A program made the translations under genes and the position numbers. A stretch of DNA of 64,000 nucleotides from Ferdinandcohnia sp036962705 (GTDB taxonomy: Bacteria > Bacillota > Bacilli > Bacillales > Bacillaceae_L). Numbering within the stretch: position 1 is the first letter of the stretch; each line of letters opens with the position of its first letter. The stretch lies in the NCBI RefSeq assembly GCF_036962705.1, contig NZ_JBALOQ010000011.1:1-64000 (forward strand), in the 5' to 3' direction. A model generated the notes under the pieces. It was not told where the DNA came from. It searched no databases and was given only the letters and a program-made list of their open reading frames with translations. This document shows, piece after piece, positions 40,660 through 50,410 of this stretch.

Positions 40660-43600
40660 TTATTCAACACCTACTGGATCCTCTTGTTCCTCTACAACTA
40701 CTGGTTCTGCTCGACGATAGCGATTCATACCAGTACCTGCAGGAATAAGCTTACCAATAATTACATTTTCTTTTAATCCTAGTAACTCATCACGTTTTCC
40801 TTTAATTGCAGCATCTGTTAAGACACGTGTTGTCTCCTGGAATGACGCAGCAGATAGGAATGAATCCGTTTCTAGTGATGCTTTTGTAATACCTAGAAGT
40901 ACCGGTCTACCTGTAGCAGGAGCTTTACCTTCTAATAAAACCTTCGTATTTGCATCAGTGAACTGATGTATATCAAGTAGTGAACCTGGTAATACATCTG
41001 TGTCACCTGCATCAGTGACCCTAACTTTACGAAGCATTTGTCTAACCATTACTTCGACGTGTTTATCACCGATTTCAACACCCTGCATACGATATACTTT
41101 TTGAACTTCTTTTAATAGGTATTCTTGTACAGCAGTCGTATTTGTTACCTTTAATAATTCCTTCGGATCAACTGAACCTTCTGTTAGTACCTGACCACTT
41201 TCAACCTGCTCGCCTTCAGCAACTTTCAAACGAGCACTGTATGGTGCAGTGTAAGAACGTGATTCTACTTCACCTTGGATCACAATTTCCTGCTGTCTAT
41301 CTTTTACTTCGTTAATGGACGTTATTACACCATTGATCTCTGTAATAACAGCTTGCCCTTTCGGATTTCTCGCTTCAAACAGCTCTTGAATACGAGGTAA
41401 ACCTTGAGTGATGTCGTCTCCGGCAACCCCACCTGTGTGGAACGTACGCATTGTAAGCTGTGTTCCTGGTTCACCGATTGATTGCGCAGCGATAATACCA
41501 ACCGCTTCCCCAACTTCAACCTCTGATCCTGTTGCAAGATTTCGTCCATAACATTTTTTACAAACACCATGGCGTGTATTACATGTAAATGCGGAGCGAA
41601 TTGTTACTTCTTCAACACCTGCATCAACAATTACTTTTGCGAGATCTTCTGTAATTAGATCGTTTTCTGCAACTAATACTTCATTCGTTTCGGGGTGAAC
41701 AATTTTCTTTCTTGCGTAACGCCCATGTAGACGCTCATCTAGAGGTTCAATAATTTCTGTTCCCTCTTTTATGGCACTAACAAGTAACCCGCGGTCAGTT
41801 CCACAGTCGTCTTCACGTACAATTACGTCTTGAGCAACGTCAACTAAACGTCTTGTTAGGTAACCAGAGTCAGCTGTCTTCAAGGCTGTATCCGCAAGTC
41901 CTTTACGTGCACCGTGAGTTGAAATGAAGTACTCTAATACAGTTAAACCTTCACGGAAGCTTGATTTAATTGGAAGTTCAATAATACGTCCAGCCGGGTT
42001 CGCCATAAGTCCACGCATACCAGCTAACTGAGTGAAGTTAGATGCGTTACCACGGGCACCTGAGTCACTCATCATGAAGATTGGGTTGCGCTTATTAAGT
42101 GAAGCCATTAGCTTACCTTGAATTGTATCTTTTGCAGCACTCCAGATCGAGATAACACGGTCATAGCGCTCTTCTTCTGTAATTAAACCACGTCTAAATT
42201 GTTTTAATACATTATCTACCTTCGCTTGTGCTTGTGCTAAGATTTCTTCTTTTTCAGCTAGTACAACAATGTCAGCTACACCAACGGTAATACCTGCTTT
42301 TGTTGAATGCTTAAATCCAAGATCCTTCATGCGGTCAAGCATTTTTGAGGTTTCTGTAATTTTAAAACGTTTGAAGACTTCAGCGATAATATTACCGAGA
42401 ATTTTCTTCTTGAATGGATCAACCTGTTCCTGATTTTGAATTAGTTCTCTAACATTTGCACCCTTAGGAACGAAATACTTTTCAGGTGTTTGCACTTCTA
42501 GGTTCGTGCTTGTAGGTTCATTAATATATGGGAACGATTTAGGAAGAATCTCGTTAAAAATTAACTTACCTACTGTTGTCATTAGCAACATGTTATTTTG
42601 CTCTTCAGTAAATGTTGGATTCTTTAAAGAACCAGCATGTACCGCAACTCTTGTATGAAGGTGCACATATCCATTTTGATATGCAAGAATAGCTTCATTT
42701 GTATCCTTGAAAATCATTCCTTCTCCGACTGCTCCAGGACGTTCCATCGTTAGGTAATAGTTACCTAATACCATATCCTGTGATGGCGTAACAACTGGTT
42801 TTCCATCTTTCGGGTTAAGAATGTTTTGTGCTGCCAACATTAGTAGTCTTGCTTCTGCCTGAGCTTCTGAAGAAAGTGGTACGTGTACCGCCATTTGGTC
42901 ACCGTCGAAGTCTGCGTTGTAGGCAGTACATACGAGTGGGTGAAGGCGAATTGCACGTCCTTCAACTAATGTTGGTTCGAATGCTTGGATCCCTAAACGG
43001 TGCAATGTAGGGGCACGGTTTAAGAGAACCGGATGCTCCTTAATGACTGATTCGAGGACATCCCAAACCTCTGGCTGCACACGTTCGATTTTACGTTTCG
43101 CACTCTTTATATTATGAGCAAGCCCTTTTTCAACAAGCTCTTTCATCACAAATGGTTTGAATAATTCCAATGCCATTTCCTTCGGTAAACCACATTGGTA
43201 CATCTTAAGGTTCGGGCCTACAACGATAACTGAACGACCAGAGTAGTCCACACGTTTACCTAATAGGTTTTGACGGAAACGACCTTGTTTACCTTTTAAC
43301 ATATGTGAAAGTGATTTTAATGGACGATTTCCCGGACCCGTAACTGGTCTTCCACGACGTCCATTGTCAATCAATGCATCAACCGCCTCTTGAAGCATAC
43401 GTTTTTCGTTCTGGACGATTATGCTTGGAGCGCCTAAATCTAAGAGACGTTTTAAGCGATTGTTACGGTTAATTACACGACGATATAAATCGTTTAAATC
43501 TGATGTTGCAAAACGACCACCATCAAGCTGAACCATTGGTCGTAGTTCAGGAGGAATCACTGGAAGTACATCAAGGATCATCCATGATGGCTCATTTCCT

Positions 43601-44256
43601 GAATTACGGAATGCCTCTAGTACCTCTAGTCGTTTAATTGCACGAGTTCTTCGTTGTCCTTGAGAAGTTTTTAATTCTTCTTTAAGGCCATCGACTTCTT
43701 TTTCTAGATCAATGTCAAGAAGAAGCTTTTTAATCGCTTCAGCTCCCATTGCAGCATGGAATGTGTTTCCGTATTTTTCACGGTATGCACGATATTCCTT
43801 TTCAGAAAGCAATTGCTTTTTATCTAGAGGAGTATCTCCAGTTTCTGTTACTACATAGGATGCAAAATAAATAACTTCTTCAAGAGCCCGAGGGGACATG
43901 TCTAATACAAGTCCCATTCGGCTTGGAATTCCTTTAAAGTACCAAATATGTGATACAGGTGCAGCAAGTTCAATATGTCCCATACGTTCACGACGAACTT
44001 TTGCACGAGTTACTTCAACTCCGCATCGGTCACAGACGACGCCTTTGTAGCGAACACGCTTGTATTTACCACAGTGACATTCCCAGTCCTTTTGCGGACC
44101 AAATATTCGTTCACAGAATAACCCATCTTTTTCTGGTTTTAATGTACGATAGTTGATTGTTTCTGGCTTTTTCACTTCACCGAAAGACCACGAACGGATT
44201 TTATCGGGTGAAGCGAGACCAATGCTCATGTATTCAAAATTATTAACATCTAGCAA
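40660..44256 (-). CDS. rpoC: RNA polymerase subunit beta'
   Basis: Catalytic large subunit, 1198 residues. N-terminal zinc-binding cysteines in CHCG and CDRCG, the Mg-binding NADFDGDQMAVH motif, and trigger-loop region MRTFHTGG are intact. The start codon is TTG at 44256 behind GGGAGG, as in B. subtilis. Confidence 0.97.
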   Translation of the reverse strand: MLDVNNFEYMSIGLASPDKIRSWSFGEVKKPETINYRTLKPEKDGLFCERIFGPQKDWECHCGKYKRVRYKGVVCDRCGVEVTRAKVRRERMGHIELAAPVSHIWYFKGIPSRMGLVLDMSPRALEEVIYFASYVVTETGDTPLDKKQLLSEKEYRAYREKYGNTFHAAMGAEAIKKLLLDIDLEKEVDGLKEELKTSQGQRRTRAIKRLEVLEAFRNSGNEPSWMILDVLPVIPPELRPMVQLDGGRFATSDLNDLYRRVINRNNRLKRLLDLGAPSIIVQNEKRMLQEAVDALIDNGRRGRPVTGPGNRPLKSLSHMLKGKQGRFRQNLLGKRVDYSGRSVIVVGPNLKMYQCGLPKEMALELFKPFVMKELVEKGLAHNIKSAKRKIERVQPEVWDVLESVIKEHPVLLNRAPTLHRLGIQAFEPTLVEGRAIRLHPLVCTAYNADFDGDQMAVHVPLSSEAQAEARLLMLAAQNILNPKDGKPVVTPSQDMVLGNYYLTMERPGAVGEGMIFKDTNEAILAYQNGYVHLHTRVAVHAGSLKNPTFTEEQNNMLLMTTVGKLIFNEILPKSFPYINEPTSTNLEVQTPEKYFVPKGANVRELIQNQEQVDPFKKKILGNIIAEVFKRFKITETSKMLDRMKDLGFKHSTKAGITVGVADIVVLAEKEEILAQAQAKVDNVLKQFRRGLITEEERYDRVISIWSAAKDTIQGKLMASLNKRNPIFMMSDSGARGNASNFTQLAGMRGLMANPAGRIIELPIKSSFREGLTVLEYFISTHGARKGLADTALKTADSGYLTRRLVDVAQDVIVREDDCGTDRGLLVSAIKEGTEIIEPLDERLHGRYARKKIVHPETNEVLVAENDLITEDLAKVIVDAGVEEVTIRSAFTCNTRHGVCKKCYGRNLATGSEVEVGEAVGIIAAQSIGEPGTQLTMRTFHTGGVAGDDITQGLPRIQELFEARNPKGQAVITEINGVITSINEVKDRQQEIVIQGEVESRSYTAPYSARLKVAEGEQVESGQVLTEGSVDPKELLKVTNTTAVQEYLLKEVQKVYRMQGVEIGDKHVEVMVRQMLRKVRVTDAGDTDVLPGSLLDIHQFTDANTKVLLEGKAPATGRPVLLGITKASLETDSFLSAASFQETTRVLTDAAIKGKRDELLGLKENVIIGKLIPAGTGMNRYRRAEPVVVEEQEDPVGVE

Positions 44257-44315
44257 GGGGCCTACCTCCCTTTTGATCTACAGGATTATCCTAATTGACC
44301 TTTGCTCTGAATGAC

Positions 44316-44344
44316 AATCAAATGCACCTTAGCGTATTTGCGCC
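44316..44344. repeat. 29-nt dispersed repeat, copy 2
   Basis: Matches 20150-20178 except at four positions. Here it forms the edge of the structured insertion between rpoB and rpoC. Confidence 0.75.
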
Positions 44345-44449
44345 CGATTTTTCAGGCCCACACGAGGTGGGTCACAAAGACGTTGGCCACAGGATGTGGC
44401 ACACTTGGTCTTTGATCTTATGCCTGGAAAAACTTCCTTTGAAAAATCG
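44345..44449. repeat. nested hairpin element between rpoB and rpoC
   Basis: Outer arms CGATTTTTCA (44345-44354) and TGAAAAATCG (44440-44449) are perfectly complementary. Inside, CAAAGAC (44375-44381) pairs with GTCTTTG (44408-44414), and GCCACA (44386-44391) pairs with TGTGGC (44395-44400). The order of arms allows one branched or nested fold. The composition and the adjoining 29-nt repeat suggest a dispersed intergenic repeat inserted here. Confidence 0.65.
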
Positions 44450-44469
44450 TGGCTTCCGCCGAAGGCTTT

Positions 44470-44511
44470 AACAATATTCAGCAGGAGTATGGACTTCTGC
44501 TGAATATTGTT
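44470..44511 (-). other. perfect 15-bp hairpin after rpoB
   Basis: AACAATATTCAGCAG (44470-44484) and its exact complement CTGCTGAATATTGTT (44497-44511) enclose a 12-base loop, three bases beyond the rpoB stop. On the transcribed strand it is followed by AAAGCC rather than a T-run, so strong termination is unlikely. It may protect the rpoB 3' end or tune rpoB/rpoC ratio. Confidence 0.7.
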
Positions 44512-44513
44512 AT

Positions 44514-47500
44514 CTATTCTTTCACAACTGCGTTTTTCTCTAGTTCTGAGTCGATTTTTTGGTCAGAATCAAGGGACATTCCCTCTGATTGACTTGCTTC
44601 TTCTTCATCTTCTAAATCACGCATTTCAATCTCTTCTTCATCACCGGAAAGTATTTTCACATCTAAACCAAGTGATTGAAGTTCTTTGATCAATACTTTG
44701 AACGATTCAGGGACACCAGGTTCTGGTACATTTTCACCCTTAACTATCGCTTCATATGTTTTCACACGACCGACAACATCATCTGATTTAACGGTCAGAA
44801 TTTCTTGTAGCGTATATGCAGCACCATAAGCTTCAAGCGCCCAAACTTCCATCTCACCGAAACGTTGTCCTCCGAACTGAGCTTTACCGCCAAGTGGTTG
44901 CTGTGTAACAAGAGAATAAGGTCCAGTTGAACGAGCATGAAGTTTGTCGTCAACCATGTGTGCTAATTTAATCATGTACATCACACCAACAGATACTCGA
45001 TTGTCAAACGGTTCACCCGTTCTTCCATCGTATAATACTGTCTTCGCATCACGGGACATTCCAGCTTCTGCTAGCGTATCCCAAACATCTTCTTCAGTTG
45101 CTCCGTCAAAAACTGGTGACGCAACATGAATCCCCAGTTGTCTAGCAGCCATACCTAAGTGTAGCTCTAGTACCTGACCAATGTTCATACGTGATGGAAC
45201 CCCTAATGGGTTTAACATGATATCGATTGGTGTTCCATCTGGAAGGAACGGCATGTCTTCTTCCGGAAGAATTCTTGAAATTACCCCTTTGTTTCCGTGA
45301 CGACCAGCCATCTTATCGCCTTCGTGAATTTTACGTTTTTGAACGATATAAACACGAACAAGCTGGTTTACACCTGGTGGTAATTCATCCCCGTCTTCAC
45401 GGTTAAATACTTTCACATCAAGGATAATCCCTTCTCCACCATGTGGTACACGAAGAGAAGTATCACGAACCTCACGTGCTTTTTCACCGAAGATCGCATG
45501 TAAAAGTCGTTCTTCTGCCGTAAGCTCAGTTACCCCTTTAGGTGTAACCTTACCTACAAGTAGGTCGCCATCTTTTACTTCCGCACCAATACGGATGATT
45601 CCACGCTCGTCAAGATTACGTAACGCATCTTCCCCAACGTTCGGAATATCACGTGTGATTTCTTCAGGTCCTAATTTTGTATCACGAGATTCTGATTCAT
45701 ATTCTTCAATATGAATAGAAGTATATACATCATCTTTTACAAGTCTTTCACTCATAATGATAGCATCTTCATAGTTATAACCATCCCAGGTCATGAAACC
45801 AACAAGAACGTTGCGTCCTAAAGCTAGTTCACCCTGTTCCATTGAAGGACCATCTGCAAGAATTTCTCCTTTAACAACTTCGTCCCCTTCTGTTACAATC
45901 GGGCGTTGGTTATAACATGTACCTTGGTTAGAGCGAATAAATTTAAGGAGACGGTATTTATCAAGGTCACCTTTTACCTTTTGACCATCTACTTCTGCAT
46001 AGCGACGTACCAAAATTTGTTTTGCTTCAACGCGCTCAACAATACCAGGGTGTTTACAGATAACAGCAGCTCCTGAGTCTTTACCAGATACATATTCCAT
46101 ACCTGTACCAACAAGTGGAGCCTCTGGGTTCATTAGTGGAACAGCTTGACGTTGCATGTTCGCACCCATTAGCGCACGGTTTGAGTCGTCATTTTCTAAG
46201 AAAGGAATACATGCTGTTGCCGCAGATACAACTTGTTTTGGTGATACATCCATGTAGTCAATTCGATCACGGTGAACAACTGTGTTTTCACCCTTGAAAC
46301 GAGCAACTACATCTTCATCTAAAAATGCACCTTCATCGCTTAGACGAGAATTCGCCTGAGCGGTAACATAGTTATCCTCTTCGTCTGCTGTTAAGTAATC
46401 AATTCGATCAGTTACTTTACCTGTCTCCGGATCAACTCTTCGATATGGAGTTTCAATAAACCCAAATCGATTCACTTTTGCATATGATGATAATGAGTTA
46501 ATTAGTCCGATGTTTGGACCTTCAGGTGTTTCAATCGGACACATACGACCATAGTGAGAATAGTGAACGTCACGAACTTCAAATCCTGCACGTTCACGTG
46601 TTAGTCCACCAGGCCCTAATGCCGATAGTCTTCGTTTATGTGTTAATTCTGCTAATGGATTTGTTTGGTCCATGAACTGTGAAAGCTGCGAGCTACCAAA
46701 GAATTCTTTAATAGACGCAATCACTGGACGAATATTAATTAGTTGCTGTGGAGTAATGGTATTCGTATCTTGAATTGACATTCTCTCACGAACAACACGT
46801 TCCATCCTTGATAATCCGATACGGAATTGGTTTTGCAGAAGCTCCCCAACAGAACGTAAACGACGGTTACCTAGATGGTCGATATCATCTGTATCTCCAA
46901 CCTGATGTAACAGATTAAAGAAATAACTAATCGAAGAAAGGATATCTGCTTGTGTAATATTCTTTACGCCTTCTTCAACATAGGCATTCCCAATGACATT
47001 AATGACTTGTTCGCCATCCGGATCATTTGGAGCGTAGATTTTAATAGATTGAAGGATAGTTTCTTCATCAATTACGCCGCCTGATGGTTGAAGTGATTTA
47101 AAACCAATACCATTCTCTAAATATGGAATGATACGATCTAGCGTTCTACGATCGAGAAGAGTGTCTTTTTCTACGATTATTTCACCTGTTTCAGGATCAA
47201 CAAGTGTTTCCGCTATACGTTGATTAAACAAACGGTTCTTAATATGAAGTTTTTTATTTATCTTGTAACGACCTACACTAGCAAGGTCGTAACGCTTTGG
47301 ATCAAAAAAGCGTGATTCTAATAAACTTTTTGCATTATCTACAGTCGGTGGTTCTCCCGGACGTAGACGCTCATATATTTCTAGTAATGCTTTTTCTGTG
47401 CTCTCTGTGTTGTCTTTCTCAAGTGTGTTGCGTAAATATTCGTTTTCACCGAATAAATCGATGATTTCTTGATCAGAGCCAAAACCAAGCGCGCGTAAAA

Positions 47501-48083
47501 GAACCGTTGCTGGTAATTTTCGAGTACGATCGATACGAACATATACAACATCCTTCGCATCTGTTTCATACTCTAACCATGCACCACGGTTTGGTATTAC
47601 CGTTGCAGTAAAGCCACGTTTCCCATTCTTATCAATTTTGCCACTGAAATAGACACTTGGTGAACGAACCAATTGAGAAACAATTACACGTTCTGCACCA
47701 TTGATAACGAATGTTCCTGTTTCTGTCATGAGTGGGAAGTCACCCATAAAAACATCTTGATCTTTTACTTCACCAGTTTCTTTATTGATCAAACGCACCT
47801 TAACTCGTAGTGGTGCAGAATAAGTAACGTCTCTCTCTTTTGATTCTTCTACAGAATACTTTGGCTCACCTAAACTGTAATCAATGAACTCTAGAGATAG
47901 GTTACCTGTAAAATCTTCAATCGGGGAAATATCCTGGAACATCTCCCTAAGACCCTCATCAAGAAACCACTGATAAGAAGAGGTTTGAATCTCAATAAGA
48001 TTTGGTAATTCTAAAACTTCACTAATACGAGCATAACTTCTTCGTTGGCGGTGTCGTCCATACTGAACTAGTTGACCTATCAA
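44514..48083 (-). CDS. rpoB: RNA polymerase subunit beta
   Basis: 1189 residues from a TTG at 48083 (MIGQLVQYGRHRQRRSYARI), behind GAGGGGTGA; a GTG nine bases earlier is less likely. The rifampicin pocket (SSQLSQFMDQTNPLAELTHK and RRLSALGPGG) is wild type. Ends in an acidic tail. TTG is also the B. subtilis start. Confidence 0.97.
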   Translation of the reverse strand: MIGQLVQYGRHRQRRSYARISEVLELPNLIEIQTSSYQWFLDEGLREMFQDISPIEDFTGNLSLEFIDYSLGEPKYSVEESKERDVTYSAPLRVKVRLINKETGEVKDQDVFMGDFPLMTETGTFVINGAERVIVSQLVRSPSVYFSGKIDKNGKRGFTATVIPNRGAWLEYETDAKDVVYVRIDRTRKLPATVLLRALGFGSDQEIIDLFGENEYLRNTLEKDNTESTEKALLEIYERLRPGEPPTVDNAKSLLESRFFDPKRYDLASVGRYKINKKLHIKNRLFNQRIAETLVDPETGEIIVEKDTLLDRRTLDRIIPYLENGIGFKSLQPSGGVIDEETILQSIKIYAPNDPDGEQVINVIGNAYVEEGVKNITQADILSSISYFFNLLHQVGDTDDIDHLGNRRLRSVGELLQNQFRIGLSRMERVVRERMSIQDTNTITPQQLINIRPVIASIKEFFGSSQLSQFMDQTNPLAELTHKRRLSALGPGGLTRERAGFEVRDVHYSHYGRMCPIETPEGPNIGLINSLSSYAKVNRFGFIETPYRRVDPETGKVTDRIDYLTADEEDNYVTAQANSRLSDEGAFLDEDVVARFKGENTVVHRDRIDYMDVSPKQVVSAATACIPFLENDDSNRALMGANMQRQAVPLMNPEAPLVGTGMEYVSGKDSGAAVICKHPGIVERVEAKQILVRRYAEVDGQKVKGDLDKYRLLKFIRSNQGTCYNQRPIVTEGDEVVKGEILADGPSMEQGELALGRNVLVGFMTWDGYNYEDAIIMSERLVKDDVYTSIHIEEYESESRDTKLGPEEITRDIPNVGEDALRNLDERGIIRIGAEVKDGDLLVGKVTPKGVTELTAEERLLHAIFGEKAREVRDTSLRVPHGGEGIILDVKVFNREDGDELPPGVNQLVRVYIVQKRKIHEGDKMAGRHGNKGVISRILPEEDMPFLPDGTPIDIMLNPLGVPSRMNIGQVLELHLGMAARQLGIHVASPVFDGATEEDVWDTLAEAGMSRDAKTVLYDGRTGEPFDNRVSVGVMYMIKLAHMVDDKLHARSTGPYSLVTQQPLGGKAQFGGQRFGEMEVWALEAYGAAYTLQEILTVKSDDVVGRVKTYEAIVKGENVPEPGVPESFKVLIKELQSLGLDVKILSGDEEEIEMRDLEDEEEASQSEGMSLDSDQKIDSELEKNAVVKE

Positions 48084-48507
48084 CCCATTCACCCCTCATA
48101 TCAAGCGTTATTAATCTTGCTAATTTATAAATACTTACTAATTATTAAAGTCTATTATGGAAACCTTATATAATTAATAAGAATGTTANNGCCTATCAAT
48201 TCCTAAATTACTTCGACTTTTCAAGCCTAACATGTACTTAATTTTTCGTCTTTAAAAATGTTTTTAGACCACAAAAAACATCCATTTTTATAGACAAAAA
48301 GAAAAAGGGTTTCTACTAAGAAAACCACACTTTCAAAAACAAACTATTGATTTTATTAGTTTTTCCATACATACTATATTTATACATATATTTAATTTTT
48401 TAGTTATTCATGGAAAAATTACATATCGGCATTATATAATGCTACCACACGAGAAATATCGAGTCAACATGTTTTTTAGTTTTTGTCAAGCAGATTTTTC
48501 TCTCGAA
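48084..48507 (-). promoter_or_regulatory. long A+T-rich leader of rpoB
   Basis: 424 bases without a gene between the methyltransferase and rpoB. It holds one promoter candidate (48439-48467), several imperfect hairpins such as ATGTTTTT facing AAAAACAT near 48260, and two undetermined bases at 48189-48190. A second possible -35 TTGATA lies next to the undetermined bases and cannot be judged. Confidence 0.5.
48439..48467 (-). promoter_or_regulatory. sigma-A promoter candidate of rpoB
   Basis: On the minus strand TTGACT (48462-48467) and TAGCAT (48439-48444), spacing 17. It would give a leader of about 350 bases before rpoB. Confidence 0.45.
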
Positions 48508-49113
48508 CTAAATAGTTCGTACAGCTTTTATGATATGGTAGCCTTTTTTTCTTTCAACGATCTCTACCTCTTCAAAAACTGTTTCAAGCTTCTCGATCGC
48601 AGATGGAGCTCCTTGCTTTTTTTGGATTACAACCCAAAGCTCTCCTCCCGGTACTAAATATCGATAACTCTCTTCCAAAATATGATGAACTACTTTCTTT
48701 CCTGCACGAATCGGCGGGTTAGAAATAATCGCAGCAAAGCCTCGATTTTCTACATTTGTAAACAAATCACTTTGATGGATTTCCACATTGTTGACTTTAT
48801 TCATTTCTGCGTTTTTTTTCGCAAGCTCAATCGCTCGCTCGTTCACATCAATCATTTCAACAGTACGTTCATTATGTACTTTTGCTAGCGCAAGACCAAT
48901 CGGTCCATACCCACAACCTATATCTAAAAACGGACCAGCAACTTCCGGAGTACGAAATTCCTCTATTAGTAATCTCGAACCAAAATCAACTTCGTTTTTT
49001 GAAAAAACACCACTATCACTTGTAAAAGAAAATGATTGTCCCTTTAAAACAAAGGCCTGAGTTTTTTGATTACTCGCTACCGTGGGTTTGCTAGTATAGT
49101 AATGTTCAGCCAT
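48508..49113 (-). CDS. ybxB: RsmC-like class I methyltransferase (YbxB type)
   Basis: SAM-dependent methyltransferase of 201 residues related to the catalytic half of RsmC, which makes m2G in 16S rRNA. SAM-binding motif DIGCGYGPIGLALA, acidic residue in MIDVNERAIELA and the catalytic SNPPIRAG motif. The same gene (ybxB) sits between rplL and rpoB in B. subtilis. Exact target not shown by sequence. Confidence 0.9.
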   Translation of the reverse strand: MAEHYYTSKPTVASNQKTQAFVLKGQSFSFTSDSGVFSKNEVDFGSRLLIEEFRTPEVAGPFLDIGCGYGPIGLALAKVHNERTVEMIDVNERAIELAKKNAEMNKVNNVEIHQSDLFTNVENRGFAAIISNPPIRAGKKVVHHILEESYRYLVPGGELWVVIQKKQGAPSAIEKLETVFEEVEIVERKKGYHIIKAVRTI

Positions 49114-49177
49114 TTATGTATCTCCCAACATAAGAGTATATGAACAGTGTACCCATATCATTCCAAGTTGATAAAAA

Positions 49178-49200
49178 AAGCTCGCTTTCATAGCGAGCTT
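49178..49200 (-). terminator. terminator after rplJ-rplL
   Basis: Perfect 9-bp stem AAGCTCGCT (49178-49186) and AGCGAGCTT (49192-49200), followed on the minus strand by TTTTTTATC. Confidence 0.85.
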
Positions 49201-49220
49201 TTTCTTACGTTCATTAGGTA

Positions 49221-49583
49221 TTACTTAACTTCTACGCCAGCTCCAACTTCTTCAAGTTTAGCTTTAACTTCTTCAGCTTCTTCTTTAGAAACGCCTTCTT
49301 TAACAGCCTTTGGAGTGTTGTCAACAAGTTCTTTAGCTTCTTTTAGGCCAAGACCAGTGATTTCACGTACAACTTTGATAACTTTGATTTTTTGTGCACC
49401 AGCGTTTGCTAATACAACATCAAATTCAGTTTGCTCAGCAGCAGCTTCAGCAGCGCCACCAGCAGCTACAGCTACAGGAGCAGCAGCAGTTACACCAAAT
49501 TCTTCTTCAATTGCTTTTACTAGGTCATTTAGTTCTAAAACAGTCATATTTTTAACTGCTTCAATGATTTGTTCTTTAGTCAT
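49221..49583 (-). CDS. rplL: ribosomal protein L7/L12
   Basis: Stalk protein recruiting translational GTPases, 120 residues, with N-terminal dimerisation domain, Ala/Gly hinge (AAPVAVAAGGAAEAAAEQ) and C-terminal KVIKVVREITGLGLKEAKEL. Confidence 0.98.
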   Translation of the reverse strand: MTKEQIIEAVKNMTVLELNDLVKAIEEEFGVTAAAPVAVAAGGAAEAAAEQTEFDVVLANAGAQKIKVIKVVREITGLGLKEAKELVDNTPKAVKEGVSKEEAEEVKAKLEEVGAGVEVK

Positions 49584-49644
49584 TAGAAAATCCTCCTTAA
49601 ATAATTATCCTATTTGTAATTCGATTTGTATGTTTGTATTACGA

Positions 49645-50145
49645 TTAAGCGCCTTGCTCTTCCTTTTGCTCTGCAACTGCTTTAGTAGCAAGTGCAAGGT
49701 TACGGATTGGAGCTTGAAGTACGCTAAGCAACATTGAAAGTAAACCTTCGCGTGATGGTAGATCAGCAAGGGCTTTAACTTCCTCAAGAGTTGCAATGTT
49801 TCCTTCGATAATACCTGCTTTAATTTCTAATGCTTCATGCTTTTTCGCGAAATCATTAAGAATTTTAGCAGGAGCAACTACGTCTTCATTACTGAATGCA
49901 ATTGCGTTTGGTCCTGTTAATGCATCATTTAAACCAGCAAGCTCAGCTTGTTCTGCAGCACGTCGAGTTAATGTGTTTTTGTACACTTTGAAATCAATGC
50001 CTGCCTCACGAAGCTGCTTACGTAGTTCTGTTACTTCTGCAACAGATAGACCGCGGTAATCTACAACGACAGTTGATTTACTTGCACGGAATTTGTCTGC
50101 AATTTCGGTTACGATTTGTTGCTTTTGTTCGACTGCACGACTCAT
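49645..50145 (-). CDS. rplJ: ribosomal protein L10
   Basis: Stalk base protein and repressor of its own operon, 166 residues from the ATG at 50145 (MSRAVEQKQQIVTEIADKF), with AGGAGG upstream. The frame open to 50178 is not conserved. Confidence 0.97.
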   Translation of the reverse strand: MSRAVEQKQQIVTEIADKFRASKSTVVVDYRGLSVAEVTELRKQLREAGIDFKVYKNTLTRRAAEQAELAGLNDALTGPNAIAFSNEDVVAPAKILNDFAKKHEALEIKAGIIEGNIATLEEVKALADLPSREGLLSMLLSVLQAPIRNLALATKAVAEQKEEQGA

Positions 50146-50219
50146 TCTTCTACACCTCCTGTGAGTAATTTCAGACACTTGAAACCGTTCGGTGTTTGAT
50201 GGTGTCTATGATAGACAAC

Positions 50220-50345
50220 CTCTAGATTAAAAAACCTCTATGCCTAGTAGACATAGAGGTAGTAAGATCTTAGTTTATTTACTACACCTCGGTAGGGAAT
50301 TAAGCTAATAATAGCTCCTACTGTCTACGGTACAAATGCTATTCA
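50220..50345 (-). ncRNA. L10 leader with attenuator
   Basis: The rplJ leader contains an intrinsic-terminator hairpin: ACCTCTATG facing CATAGAGGT (50234-50260), followed on the minus strand by TTTTTAA. Upstream lies a longer structured region including TACCGAGGTGTAGTA. This matches the L10(L12)-binding leader known from Bacillus, which adjusts rplJL expression to free L10. Confidence 0.7.
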
Positions 50346-50410
50346 TTTGTTAACAACAAAATTTATTATATGAAATGCTTTCGAAAAAGTCAATATCCAC
50401 TATTTTCTAA

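Noticed and set aside
44470..44511. Intrinsic terminator after rpoB
   Set aside because: The stem is strong, but the transcribed strand continues AAAGCC, without a T-run, and rpoC lies downstream in the same operon.
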